A stretch of 64,000 nucleotides of DNA from Parvibium lacunae (GTDB lineage: Bacteria > Pseudomonadota > Gammaproteobacteria > Burkholderiales > Burkholderiaceae_D). A model generated the notes under the pieces. The model searched no databases, had not been told where the DNA came from, and was given only the letters and a program-made list of their open reading frames with translations. The stretch covers positions 310,001 through 374,000 of the forward strand of contig NZ_QPGB01000001.1 in NCBI RefSeq assembly GCF_003335215.1, given 5' to 3'. Each line of letters opens with the position of its first letter. The stretch's first letter is position 1. This document shows, in pieces, positions 17,780 through 30,497 of this stretch. The position numbers were made by a program, and so were the translations under genes.

Positions 17780-18331
17780 TTATTGGCGCGAATGGATGAG
17801 TAACTTCTGAATCAGCTCTGTGCTCGTGCTGACACAGTATTTGCTCAATAAGTTTGAGCGATACATTTCAACGGTACGAGGGCTGAGTTGTAAGCTGCGT
17901 GCAATCTCTTTGCTGGTTTTCCCCGTAGCCAATAATGACCCGACTTCACGTTCGCGGGGGCTAAGGGCCACGGTGACCGGACGAGACTGACTCACGTCTT
18001 CAAATGCCCAGATGGCTCTTGCAAAGGGATCATGCTGGCTGAGGGTATTGCCACTCACGTGACACCAAAATAGCTCACCATTCGCCCGCCGCATTATTCG
18101 GTCATCTGCATAGTGCCCGGTTTGGCTGAGGATCGGTAGAATCCGCTGTCCAATTCGCTCAAACTCATCCACACTGGGGTAGAGTAGTTCTAGGGATTGT
18201 TGGGCCATTCTTTCTACGCTGTAACCAAACATACTGGCCAAGGCTTTGTTACAAGCGCACATGATGCGATGCTCTGTCACGCATAAGCCAACCGGTGCAT
18301 CCAGAAAAACTTGTAAAAAATCGATATTCAT
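17780..18331 (-). CDS. PAS-LuxR transcriptional regulator, divergent from scoAB
   Basis: A 183-residue regulator (from ATG 18331; an ATG at 18340 would add three residues). An N-terminal PAS domain (about 5-115, with APVGLCVTEHRIMCACNKALASMFGY in its first strand and helices, quoted in part as APVGLCVTEHRI) is followed by a LuxR-type helix-turn-helix (LSPREREVGSLLATGKTSKE, then IARSLQLSPRTVEMYRSNL). There is no receiver domain, so a small molecule or redox cofactor bound by PAS may be the signal. An 18-bp perfect palindrome lies 34 bp upstream in the region shared with scoA. This points to control of the CoA-transferase genes. Confidence 0.88.
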   Translation of the reverse strand: MNIDFLQVFLDAPVGLCVTEHRIMCACNKALASMFGYSVERMAQQSLELLYPSVDEFERIGQRILPILSQTGHYADDRIMRRANGELFWCHVSGNTLSQHDPFARAIWAFEDVSQSRPVTVALSPREREVGSLLATGKTSKEIARSLQLSPRTVEMYRSNLLSKYCVSTSTELIQKLLIHSRQ

Positions 18332-18365
18332 GCGTGGCATTGGGTCCTGTACCTGCCCGTGTTTA

Positions 18366-18383
18366 TACGGTATTGATACCGTA
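18366..18383. promoter_or_regulatory. 18-bp perfect palindrome, likely operator of the PAS-LuxR regulator
   Basis: TACGGTA, spacer TTGA and TACCGTA form a perfect inverted repeat in the divergent region between the regulator and scoAB. LuxR/FixJ-type dimers typically bind repeats of the form TAC...GTA. TATAAG at 18385-18390 just downstream could be the scoA -10 element, making this an activator position close to -35. Confidence 0.65.
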
Positions 18384-18429
18384 ATATAAGGGATTTATGC
18401 TCTGGCTGTCATACAAAAAAGGAGGTGAC

Positions 18430-19128
18430 ATGAATAAAGTCTTTTCCAGTGCGCAGGCCGCGCTGGCGGATATCGCTCAAGATGGTCAAGTTCTGGCTGT
18501 TGGGGGCTTTGGTCTATGTGGTATTCCTGAAGCCTTGATCGCTGCGTTGCGCGACAGCGGTAAGAAGAATCTCACTGTGATCAGTAACAACGCGGGGGTG
18601 GATGGGTTTGGTTTAGGCCAATTGCTCACCACCCGTCAAATTAAAAAAATGATCTCTTCCTACGTGGGCGAAAACAAAGAGTTTGAGCGACAGTATCTAG
18701 CAGGAGAGCTAGAACTGGAATTCACCCCGCAAGGCACGTTGGCAGAAAAACTGCGGGCTGGTGGCGCCGGTATTCCTGCTTTTTTTACCAAAACGGGCTA
18801 TGGCACGATTGTGGCTGACGGTAAAGAAATCCGCGAGTTCAATGGCGAGATGTATGTGATGGAACGTTCTCTCACTGCGGATATTGCGCTGGTAAAAGCC
18901 TGGAAAGCGGATAAGGCAGGTAACCTGGTCTACCGTAAAACGGCGCGCAACTTTAATCCAGTCTGTGCGATGGCAGGTCGTATCACGATTGCTGAAGTGG
19001 AAGAGATTGTTGAGGTGGGTGAGTTGGATCCCGACCAGATTCATACCCCGAGTATTTTTGTACAGCGTGTGGTGTTAAACGCTACCCCCGAAAAACGAAT
19101 TGAGCAACGCACACTCAGTGCAGCGTGA
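18430..19128 (+). CDS. scoA: 3-oxoacid CoA-transferase subunit A
   Basis: 232-residue alpha subunit of succinyl-CoA:3-ketoacid CoA-transferase, which activates acetoacetate to acetoacetyl-CoA. GGFGLCGIPEALI near residues 24-36 is the family glycine-rich motif, and the NNAGVDG segment near 57 follows. The ATG at 18430 has a perfect GGAGGTGA ribosome site; an in-frame upstream ATG at 18397 precedes that site and is rejected. With scoB it forms a two-gene operon behind a palindromic operator. Acetoacetate from PHB breakdown is the likely substrate; atoDA-type transferases are close relatives, so the CoA donor could be acetyl-CoA instead. Confidence 0.93.
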   Translation: MNKVFSSAQAALADIAQDGQVLAVGGFGLCGIPEALIAALRDSGKKNLTVISNNAGVDGFGLGQLLTTRQIKKMISSYVGENKEFERQYLAGELELEFTPQGTLAEKLRAGGAGIPAFFTKTGYGTIVADGKEIREFNGEMYVMERSLTADIALVKAWKADKAGNLVYRKTARNFNPVCAMAGRITIAEVEEIVEVGELDPDQIHTPSIFVQRVVLNATPEKRIEQRTLSAA

Positions 19129-19136
19129 GGTGAAAC

Positions 19137-19778
19137 ATGGCTTGGACAAGAGATGAAATGGCCGCACGCGCGGCACAAGAACTGCAAGATGGCTTCTATG
19201 TGAATTTGGGGATTGGCTTACCCACGCTGGTGGCAAACCATATTCCTGCCGGCATGGACGTGGTCCTGCAATCAGAAAATGGCATGCTGGGGATTGGTCC
19301 CTTTCCCACCGAAGAGACGGTCGATGCCGACTTGATTAATGCCGGCAAGCAAACCATTACCGCATTACCCGGCGCCAGCTTTTTTTCGAGTGCAGATTCG
19401 TTTGCCATGATTCGTGGTGGTCACGTTGATCTCTCCATTTTGGGCGCGATGCAAGTGAGCGAGCAGGGTGATCTAGCTAATTGGATGATTCCCGGCAAGA
19501 TGGTAAAAGGCATGGGTGGCGCGATGGACTTGGTGGCAGGCGTGCGCCGCGTGGTGGTCTTGATGGAGCATGTAGCAACCAAGAAAGATGGCACGACAGA
19601 TCAAAAAATCTTGCCGCAATGCACTCTGCCGTTAACCGGTAAAGCAGTCGTAGATCGGGTCATTACTGACTTGGGTGTCTTTGATGTTAAAGCCGATGGT
19701 TTACACCTGGTAGAGCTTGCGCCGGGTGTTGATTTTGAAGAGATCGTGAAAAGCACGGGTTGTCAAGTTAAATCTTGA
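19137..19778 (+). CDS. scoB: 3-oxoacid CoA-transferase subunit B
   Basis: 213-residue beta subunit. The motif SENGMLG near residues 45-51 contains the catalytic Glu that forms the covalent CoA thioester. [15 protein letters not shown] at the start and [15 protein letters not shown] in the middle are family hallmarks. It starts eight bases after scoA with a GAGGTG ribosome site. A terminator-like hairpin lies about 190 bp downstream. Completes the ketone-body/PHB-recovery enzyme with ScoA. Confidence 0.95.
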   Translation: MAWTRDEMAARAAQELQDGFYVNLGIGLPTLVANHIPAGMDVVLQSENGMLGIGPFPTEETVDADLINAGKQTITALPGASFFSSADSFAMIRGGHVDLSILGAMQVSEQGDLANWMIPGKMVKGMGGAMDLVAGVRRVVVLMEHVATKKDGTTDQKILPQCTLPLTGKAVVDRVITDLGVFDVKADGLHLVELAPGVDFEEIVKSTGCQVKS

Positions 19779-19965
19779 TGGCATTGTTTTGATGTTTATA
19801 TTTTAAGCGTTGTTGCAACTTTGCCGCATCAGTCCGCATTATTTTTAATCGAATTTGTGCGTTGTACACAAAAAAATAATCAGAAAATTGCGGGCCAGAG
19901 CCTATGATTTTTTGTGGTTTGTGGCATAGTTAAGAAGGCTTAGTTGCCATAGCACTCTTATTAAA

Positions 19966-20013
19966 CCCCGACTAACTTTGCTTAACTCATAAGCGGTTGT
20001 CGGGGATTTTTTT
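19966..20013 (+). terminator. Nested hairpin terminator downstream of scoAB
   Basis: CCCCGAC (19966-19972) pairs with GTCGGGG (19999-20005), followed by ATTTTTTT. Inside the loop GCTTA...TAAGC forms a second small stem. It is a good rho-independent terminator, either for scoAB or for a separate small RNA starting in the 19.8-19.95 kb region. Confidence 0.7.
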
Positions 20014-20195
20014 ATCCGTCGCTGTTCCCCTGCGCCTTGCCCGATTATGCCGCTTTGAAACAATGGGCGTTGTCTTGTCGCACTGTTGCATCGGCCTAGA
20101 TGGCTATTTTTTTGTGTAAAAATAAATCAGAATGCAACTAACAAGAGATTAATTTTTATCAATCTTCTAACACGCACTTGCTTGCAGAAGAAGAA

Positions 20196-20216
20196 AAGAG
20201 GGGCTAGGCCCCTCTT
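20196..20216 (-). terminator. GC-rich hairpin with U-rich tail on the minus strand
   Basis: AAGAGGGGC, TAG, GCCCCTCTT is a perfect 9-bp stem with a 3-nt loop. Read on the minus strand it is followed by TTCTTCTTC, so it could end a minus-strand transcript coming from 20.3-20.6 kb. No minus-strand gene is seen there. Confidence 0.4.
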
Positions 20217-20296
20217 CTAGGGTGGTTTGAGCATACAGAACGCGCTAACTTGCTGAATTTAGGGGGCTAAGCTTGTTTTAAACCCGCTATTTTGGA

Positions 20297-20337
20297 AAAA
20301 ATGAGGGAATGGAGCGCCAAGTGTCACCCTCATTTTT
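20297..20337. terminator. Bidirectional hairpin with A/T flanks
   Basis: AAAAATGAGGG (20297-20307) and CCCTCATTTTT (20327-20337) are perfect 11-bp arms around a 19-nt loop. The outer A/T bases give a U-run in both directions, as in bidirectional terminators. Confidence 0.5.
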
Positions 20338-20603
20338 CATTAACCGATGCTTTGGGGGCGTTTAATCTGTTTCTCGGTATTTAACGCGTTCTCAAAGATT
20401 TTTGATTGATTAATGGGCAATAGTGCTAGGGCAGCAGCGCTTTTTACTCTACTTGACAAGCTCAATTCGCCGAAAACGTGGCTTAGCCCACCAAGCCGGA
20501 TTAGTACTCGAGGTTTAGATTAAAAAATAGGCGGCAGTGATGATGCGCTGCATTTACGACAAATGTCGCATTTTCCCCCCAGCCAAACAGGGCCCAGGGA
20601 CAG

Positions 20604-20620
20604 CGTCAAGCTGCTTGACG
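20604..20620. promoter_or_regulatory. 17-bp palindrome upstream of the zinc exporter
   Basis: CGTCAAGC, T, GCTTGACG is a perfect palindrome 216 bp before the CDF gene. Its CTTGAC half-site recurs in the repeat at 20703-20727 (TTGAC) and in CTTGACAAG near 20453, suggesting sites for one regulator. Confidence 0.4.
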
Positions 20621-20702
20621 GCGCAGTAAAAGCAGGGTAGCAGCCTTTTCGCCATGGAAATTGCTTGGGGTGGCGCGCTATTCGTCAGACGTGCCATCGA
20701 GT

Positions 20703-20755
20703 TTGACACTGAGACGATAGGTGTCAAGCAGAAGCGACTCTTTGACTTCTATAAT
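20703..20755 (+). promoter_or_regulatory. Inverted repeat and -10 box upstream of the zinc exporter
   Basis: TTGACAC (20703-20709) and GTGTCAA (20721-20727) are perfect 7-bp arms 11 bp apart. A TATAAT hexamer follows at 20750-20755, with no good -35 hexamer at the right spacing. An activator or metal sensor bound to the repeat just upstream of -35 would explain this. Confidence 0.4.
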
Positions 20756-20835
20756 CCGGATAATCGATCGACTGAACCAGCTCGAATCCAGGGGATTGCT
20801 GGCAAACGAGTGGATACAGTTTTGGGAGGGCAGTA

Positions 20836-21843
20836 ATGTCACATGCGAACAGGCCAGTTAAGCAGCCAGCGATGCAAGCAAGCATCTCAAAAGGGCCGGT
20901 AGTGCCTGCAGATTGGCATGGACATCAGCATGGCGATGCGACTCATAGCCACCATCTGCACGCAGAAACCCAATCATTGCATCGCATGGTTTGGGCGCTA
21001 ATCTTAACGGCTACGTTTGCGCTTGCCGAGTTATTCGGGGGGGTGTTGTCAGGTTCGCTGGCCTTGCTTTCTGATGCGGGACATATGACGACGGACGTCG
21101 CCGCATTGGGCTTGGCCGTGTGTGCGCAATGGTGGGCACGGCGACCTGCGAATCAAGATTGGTCGTTTGGTTTGGCGCGCGCCGAAGTGCTGGCTGCATT
21201 TTTAAATAGCCTGGCGATGCTGGTGCTGATCGCTTGGATCTCTTATGAAGCGATTCAGCGATTGCGCACCCCAGAGCCTGTAGCGGCAGAATGGGTGATG
21301 GGCATCGCCATCCTCGGGCTATTATGTAATTTATTGGTTTATCGTTTATTACATGCAGGGCATCGTCATGATGACGTTGCCAACAGCTTGAATCGACGAG
21401 CGGCACTCGTGCATGTTGTGGGGGATTTACTGGGTTCTCTGGCAGCACTGATAGCGGGGGCGGTCATTTATCTAACAGGCTGGACCCTAATTGACCCACT
21501 CCTATCATTTGTGATTTGCTTGTTGCTGCTGCGCTCAACATGGCGGGTGCTGCGCGAATCAGTCGAAATATTGTTGGAAGCTGTCCCTAAGCAAATTTCT
21601 TATGTCGAGGTCGCCCGCACCTTAGAAGCGTTACCGGGAGTGGCGGGCATCCATGATTTACATATTTGGTTAATGGCGGCCAATCAACCTGCCTTAATCG
21701 CGCATCTGCAGTTGCACACGCCAGAAGATTGGTATGAGGTGCTTTCACAAGCGCGGCAGGCTCTGCAGGGGCAATTTGGTATCAGCCATGTCACGCTACA
21801 GCCAGAGTGGTCACCACTTTCTGCGCATAGCGCGGAAGAGCGC

Positions 21844-21852
<9 letters not shown>
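20836..21852 (+). CDS. Cation diffusion facilitator, CzcD-like Zn/Cd/Co exporter
   Basis: 338-residue inner membrane metal/proton antiporter. The N-terminus is His-rich (HGHQHGD, HSHHLHAE, about residues 30-48), as in CzcD/ZitB proteins. Six membrane helices follow; LSDAGHMTTD in helix 2 and HVVGDLLGS in helix 5 carry the two His and two Asp of the transport site, the HD-HD pattern linked to zinc and cadmium. The C-terminal cytoplasmic domain (about 250-330) has GVAGIHDLHIWLM, typical of CDF dimerisation domains. GGGAGG precedes the ATG. Palindromes upstream suggest metal-responsive control; the last nine bases overlap the converging membrane-protein gene. Confidence 0.93.
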
Positions 21853-25332
<3,480 letters not shown>

Positions 25333-25342
25333 GGATCCCGAT

Positions 25343-25633
25343 ATGCCCGCTTTTATTATCGTACAAGTTGAAGTCACCAACCCTGAGCAGTATAAGGAGT
25401 ACCAAAAGTTTTCCAGTATTGCCATGCAAACACATGGGGTGAAAGTGCTGGTGCGGGGTGGGCAACAAGATGTGCTCGAAGGTCAGGCGCCTCCCCGTAC
25501 GGTAATCATGGAATTCCCCGATATGGCGGCGGCACGGGCGTGGTACGAATCAGCCGAATATCGTCAGGCGCGTGAAGCGCGGGCGGGGGCGGCGAAGATG
25601 AATATGTACGTGGTAGATGGTTTGTCAGTTTAA
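25343..25633 (+). CDS. DUF1330 family protein
   Basis: A 96-residue protein with a ferredoxin-like (dimeric alpha/beta barrel) fold expected for DUF1330. Recognisable parts are MPAFIIVQVEVTNPEQYKEY at the start, VLEGQAPPRTVIMEFPDM in the middle and WYESAEYRQAREAR. It sits 10 bp after kdsA and 38 bp before eno; this placement between kdsA and eno is common in betaproteobacteria. Biochemical role unknown. Confidence 0.9.
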   Translation: MPAFIIVQVEVTNPEQYKEYQKFSSIAMQTHGVKVLVRGGQQDVLEGQAPPRTVIMEFPDMAAARAWYESAEYRQAREARAGAAKMNMYVVDGLSV

Positions 25634-25665
25634 GTTTTGAATTGTTATTTTATTAATTGGAGTGA

Positions 25666-26955
<1,290 letters not shown>

Positions 26956-26962
26956 TCTGTTG

Positions 26963-26996
26963 AAACCGGGCGGCGATGCAGTCGCCCGGTTTGTTT
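26963..26996 (+). terminator. Intrinsic terminator after eno
   Basis: AAACCGGGCG (26963-26972), a 10-nt loop, and CGCCCGGTTT (26983-26992) form a perfect 10-bp stem, followed by GTTTG. It separates the highly expressed eno from ftsB, which must then rely on readthrough or its own promoter. Confidence 0.8.
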
Positions 26997-27007
26997 GATA
27001 TGGTGAT

Positions 27008-27340
27008 ATGAGAGCGATTACCTACATTCTCATTACCTTGCTTGTTCTTATTCAGTATCCCCTTTGGTTTGGGAAGGGGGGATGGTTGAAGGTATGGGAC
27101 ATGGAACGTAAGGTAGAGCAGCAAAAGAATAAAAACATGGAGCTTGCGAATCGCAATGCCGCGCTGGAAGGTGAGGTGAAAGACCTGCGAACGGGGACTG
27201 AGGCGATTGAGGAGCGGGCCCGTTTTGAGTTAGGTATGGTCAAGCCAGACGAAATATTTGTGCAGGTAATTCCAAAATCATCCCCTCCGCCTGCGGCCGC
27301 AGCACCGTCCGTGTCAAATACTCGCCATACTCGACCCTAA
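27008..27340 (+). CDS. ftsB: Cell division protein FtsB
   Basis: 110 residues. One N-terminal membrane helix (about 4-21, [17 protein letters not shown]), the conserved [10 protein letters not shown], then a coiled coil (about 30-70) that pairs with FtsL in the FtsQLB complex of the divisome. The tail after residue 90 is Pro/Ala-rich and likely disordered. It follows eno after a terminator, its usual place in Gram-negative genomes. The ribosome site is weak (GATATGGTGATATG). Confidence 0.94.
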   Translation: MRAITYILITLLVLIQYPLWFGKGGWLKVWDMERKVEQQKNKNMELANRNAALEGEVKDLRTGTEAIEERARFELGMVKPDEIFVQVIPKSSPPPAAAAPSVSNTRHTRP

Positions 27341-27350
27341 TTTATTGCAC

Positions 27351-28262
27351 CTAATGCGTTCCTACGCTTTTCGTCGTTGACAGTGCGACAAACAGCCCCG
27401 CGCAATCCACCGCATCAAAACGATATTCGGCATTACAAAATTCGCAATTAACGGTTAGCACTTCTTGCTCCGCCAGCGCTGCTGCAATTTCTTCTGTACC
27501 TAAAGTGCGGAGCATGTTACCCACCTTTTCGCGCGAGCAGGTGCAGTGAAAGCGGCAGGCGCGAGCAGACTCAAGATGAATACTTTCTTGCCAGAAGAGG
27601 CGGTGTATCAGTTGTTCACTGGCGAGGGTTAACAGTTCTTCGGTTTTAACTGTCGCTGCAAGTTGCGTCGTGCGGGGCCAGGCATCTATATCTAACGTTT
27701 GCGCTTCCATCGTGCCACCGTGATCGGGCATGCGTTGGAGTAACAGGCCACTCGCGCTTTTATTGTCGGCAGCCAGCCAGAGCTTGGTATCGAGTTGTTC
27801 TGACTGGCGCATGTAGTTTTCCAAGACATCAGAAATACAGGTGCCGCGTAACGGCACAATCCCTTGGTAGGGTTGCTGGCCGGGCTGGCGATCATATGGA
27901 TCAAGTGTGAGTGCAAAATGGCCTTGACCACCCTGATTCACGAGCTGCTGAAAACCCATATTGGGTTCGAGCAACATCTGTTGATGTAATTTAGCTGTTG
28001 CTCGGATACCGAGGTCTGCAGAACATTCAACGACCAACATTTGAATGGGACCATTACCATATAGTTGCAAAATCAAGGCCCCATTGAATTTTAGATTCGC
28101 TGAGAGCAGTGCGCTCGCCGCAACCATTTCACCCAGCAAATGCATCACGGCAGGGGGGTAATCATGATTTTGCAAAATACGTTGCCAGGTGGCTTCAAGG
28201 CGCAGTGTTTCGCCTTTGATGGGGGCGTTTGCAAAGAGGAATTTATGTAGCTGGTCAGACAT
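27351..28262 (-). CDS. hslO: Redox-regulated holdase chaperone Hsp33
   Basis: 303 residues. Binds unfolding proteins when its C-terminal zinc centre is oxidised. The four zinc Cys are in FHCTCSREK and NCEFCNAEYRF near the C-terminus, the CxC...CxxC pattern. The N-terminal domain has GEMVAASALLSANLKF. Convergent with ftsB, and the gene after the gamma-carbonic anhydrase on the same strand (16 bp gap), so these two may be co-transcribed. Confidence 0.96.
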   Translation of the reverse strand: MSDQLHKFLFANAPIKGETLRLEATWQRILQNHDYPPAVMHLLGEMVAASALLSANLKFNGALILQLYGNGPIQMLVVECSADLGIRATAKLHQQMLLEPNMGFQQLVNQGGQGHFALTLDPYDRQPGQQPYQGIVPLRGTCISDVLENYMRQSEQLDTKLWLAADNKSASGLLLQRMPDHGGTMEAQTLDIDAWPRTTQLAATVKTEELLTLASEQLIHRLFWQESIHLESARACRFHCTCSREKVGNMLRTLGTEEIAAALAEQEVLTVNCEFCNAEYRFDAVDCAGLFVALSTTKSVGTH

Positions 28263-28278
28263 GATGCTGGATTAACCA

Positions 28279-28806
28279 TCAGGGTTGAATTCTTTTAAGA
28301 TCGCTACTGAAGAGCGCGGCCTTTTTGACATAGCCTGCGGTATTACGATGCATGGTCGCAATTTCAGCTTCAGTTAGCGGACGGAGGACTTTACCTGGAC
28401 TGCCAACAACGAGTGAGTTATCTGGAATTATCTTGCCTTCCGTAACGAGCGCACCCGCGCCGATCAGGCAATTTTTACCAATCACTGCGCGATTTAAGAC
28501 AATCGCTTGCATGCCAATCAAGCTGCCATCACCAATCGTACAACCATGCAACATGGCTTGGTGGCCAATCGTGACATTCTCCCCAACCGTGAGTGGGCAG
28601 CCGGGGTCCGTGTGTAACACGGCACCTTCTTGAACATTGCTCGCTCGACCAATCGCAATGAGTTCATTATCGCCACGCAGGACGGCGCTGAACCAGATAC
28701 TGCACCCTTGGGCGAGCGTAACTTTGCCGATCACTGCGGCGGTGTCCGCAATAAAGCTGCTGGGGTCAATGTGAGGTTGGTGGTCCGCGAGTTGATAAAT
28801 AGCCAT
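28279..28806 (-). CDS. Gamma-class carbonic anhydrase-like protein
   Basis: 175 residues forming a left-handed beta-helix of hexapeptide repeats, best seen between residues 15 and 140 (AVIGKVTLAQGCSIW, then IGHQAMLHGCTIGDGSLIGM). The three zinc-binding His candidates are in AVLHTD, TIGHQ and MLHGC. Homologues (YrdA/PaaY-like) are zinc proteins; some hydrate CO2, others appear inactive or act as thioesterases. The ATG at 28806 gives the usual start MAIYQLADHQP; a TTG at 28824 would add six residues. Likely in one transcript with hslO. Confidence 0.9.
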   Translation of the reverse strand: MAIYQLADHQPHIDPSSFIADTAAVIGKVTLAQGCSIWFSAVLRGDNELIAIGRASNVQEGAVLHTDPGCPLTVGENVTIGHQAMLHGCTIGDGSLIGMQAIVLNRAVIGKNCLIGAGALVTEGKIIPDNSLVVGSPGKVLRPLTEAEIATMHRNTAGYVKKAALFSSDLKRIQP

Positions 28807-29057
28807 AAACGGTCTTATATCCAAGCTAGGGTCAAAAAAACAATTAATTGATTTTAACTGATGCGGGCCACAAAATGGGTTGGGTGAAGGATTGCTAACG
28901 CCGGTGTAGGAAGTCTGCTTAATCGGGCACTAGGTCCTCGGTATGAGTGATTTTAGTCAGACATGAGTCAGTTCGATAAGCATTTATCAGCGACAAACAA
29001 AGGCGTCTCTCTTTTTTGTTGGTGACCTGTTATGAACTCATCGTGAAGGAGCTAATC

Positions 29058-29201
29058 ATGCGTCAATTACTTGCAATTGTTGCAGCAATCGGTTTTTTAT
29101 ATGGTCAATCAGCGATGGCATACTGGCCTGATCAGGATGGAAGTGTTGTTAAGGCCAGCAAAGAAAAACGTTACTGGCCTGAAGAGGGACAGCGTAAATA
29201 G
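29058..29201 (+). CDS. Small exported peptide with two YWP motifs
   Basis: 47 residues with a clear signal peptide (about 1-21, LLAIVAAIGFLYGQSAMA). The predicted mature peptide is only 26 residues, strongly charged, and contains two similar blocks, YWPDQDG and YWPEEGQ. The ATG at 29058 has GAAGGAG eight bases upstream; a longer frame from 29016 lacks a ribosome site. It stands alone between divergent and convergent neighbours. I do not recognise the family. The repeat of Tyr-Trp-Pro-acidic suggests a binding motif or a short beta structure. Confidence 0.6.
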   Translation: MRQLLAIVAAIGFLYGQSAMAYWPDQDGSVVKASKEKRYWPEEGQRK

Positions 29202-29304
29202 TTTAGTTAATCCTGATTCCCTGCTGAGGTTGTATCTACCGGCATCCGCAAACAATTTTTGGCGCTCGCTTTAATGTTGATATCGGTGATAACTTGGCAG
29301 GCAA

Positions 29305-29997
29305 TCAGGAAGTGGTATCGCATTCATGTTCAATAAGCCGCAAATAGTCCTGAAGCTGTTGACCTGGTGGGCTTATGAAGTGTTGATCTAACAACTCAGC
29401 CTCAGTAATTCTATCGCTTCTGAAACTCCGAAATGCTTGGCGTAGTTCACACCAAGCAAGTAAGGTCCATGTATTTCCCCAGAAAAATAAAGCCAAGGGA
29501 TGCACTATACGCTCACTGTGGTTTTGCTGTCCATCGCGGTATCTGATAAGAACTTTTTGCTGTTCCTGGCAGCTCTGATGGAGTTGATCGAACAATCCTC
29601 GTTGTGATGCGTTCACAAACTCGGGGGCAAATAATGGGGTTCGTTCAAAAGCAATTTGCTTATCAATCGGTAAAATCGCGTAAATTTTCTCAAGCACGCT
29701 ATGAGCTTGCTGTTTTAACGCATTGCCGCCCCAAGTGCTGATCAGGCGTAAGCCTGCTACCATCGCATGGATTTCACCAATATTGAACATCAGTGGGGGT
29801 AAATCAAACCCTTGCTTTAGCCGGTAACCCACACCCGCTTCGCCCTCAATCGGCACACCAGATAGGCCGAGATCGCGTATGTCGCGATAGATGGTACGCT
29901 CTCCCACCCCCAAGCGCTCAGCCAAGTACTTGGCCGTGGTGTTGCGCCGGCCACGGAGGATTTGAGTGATCTGGAAGAGTCGGTCAGCACGCCGCAT
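29305..29997 (-). CDS. YafY-type HTH and WYL-domain transcriptional regulator
   Basis: 230 residues. An N-terminal DeoR-like helix-turn-helix (RLFQITQILRGRRNTTAKYL, then AERLGVGERTIYRDIRDL) is followed by a WYL domain with VLIRYRDGQ and HPLALFFWGNTWTLLAWCELR. WYL domains bind nucleic acids or small ligands, and such regulators often control a neighbouring VOC or stress gene. It is the last gene of a three-gene minus-strand group (VOC, EVE, this), three bases after the EVE gene. Confidence 0.9.
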   Translation of the reverse strand: MRRADRLFQITQILRGRRNTTAKYLAERLGVGERTIYRDIRDLGLSGVPIEGEAGVGYRLKQGFDLPPLMFNIGEIHAMVAGLRLISTWGGNALKQQAHSVLEKIYAILPIDKQIAFERTPLFAPEFVNASQRGLFDQLHQSCQEQQKVLIRYRDGQQNHSERIVHPLALFFWGNTWTLLAWCELRQAFRSFRSDRITEAELLDQHFISPPGQQLQDYLRLIEHECDTTS

Positions 29998-30000
29998 AGA

Positions 30001-30480
30001 TTAGGCCGGGTCAGCGAGAAATAGGCAACATGATACGCCCAAGGCTTGACTGATTAAGAGAAAATCACGCTGGTTTATTTCTACGTACCCATGCCGAAAG
30101 ACAGCGCCCCAGTGTTGTTTATCTTGAATAAAGTCGAGCTGATCCAAGAGTGGGCGAATCGGCGCCGGGGTCACGGACAGGTAATCAATTTGCCGTCGCC
30201 AGGGGATGAAGTCGGGTGTCATGGCAAACTGGTAAATAGCGTTATCAGCTACCCGTCCCAAGGCCGTAAAGGCTTGGTAGGGTTCAGTTCGATTCATATC
30301 GTATTTGGGCGAGTAATAGATGAGCCAGTCGCCTTGTTGCATCCGTTTGAGGGGCGCGGCTTTACCATGGCAGAGTTGGCAGAAGCCGCCTGTCACGCCC
30401 CGCTGCACATGGCTATCAGAAACCACACCAATCCAATAGCGTGGGGCCGAGTGTGATGCTGAGCGTGACAAGATTGTCAT
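30001..30480 (-). CDS. EVE domain protein (UPF0310-like)
   Basis: 159 residues. RYWIGVVSDSHVQRGVTGGF, HGKAAPLKRMQQGDWLIYY and SPKYDMNRTEPYQAFTALG are typical of EVE domains, a PUA/YTH-like fold thought to recognise modified bases in DNA or RNA. The whole protein is one EVE domain with no fused nuclease. It lies between a VOC protein and a WYL regulator on the same strand with very short gaps, which suggests co-transcription. Function unproven. Confidence 0.86.
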   Translation of the reverse strand: MTILSRSASHSAPRYWIGVVSDSHVQRGVTGGFCQLCHGKAAPLKRMQQGDWLIYYSPKYDMNRTEPYQAFTALGRVADNAIYQFAMTPDFIPWRRQIDYLSVTPAPIRPLLDQLDFIQDKQHWGAVFRHGYVEINQRDFLLISQALGVSCCLFLADPA

Positions 30481-30497
30481 GGCTTCCCCTTACTTAT

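Larger units (their letters stand above)
19779..20835. other. 1-kb region without a credible gene, rich in hairpins
   Basis: Unusually long for this compact window. I find no frame with both a convincing ribosome site and coding character; a 60-codon frame at 20654-20836 is discussed under rejected items. It holds a nested terminator hairpin (19966-20013), two further hairpins (20196-20216, 20297-20337), and a series of palindromes (20557-20568, 20604-20620, 20703-20727) that lead into a TATAAT box before the zinc-exporter gene. Could hold one or two small RNAs. Confidence 0.7.

Noticed and set aside
20654-20836. 60-codon frame ending on the first base of the zinc-exporter start (TAATG)
   Set aside because: No ribosome site, no recognisable protein features, and it contains the inverted repeat and TATAAT box that look like the exporter's own control region. 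The stop/start overlap is probably chance.
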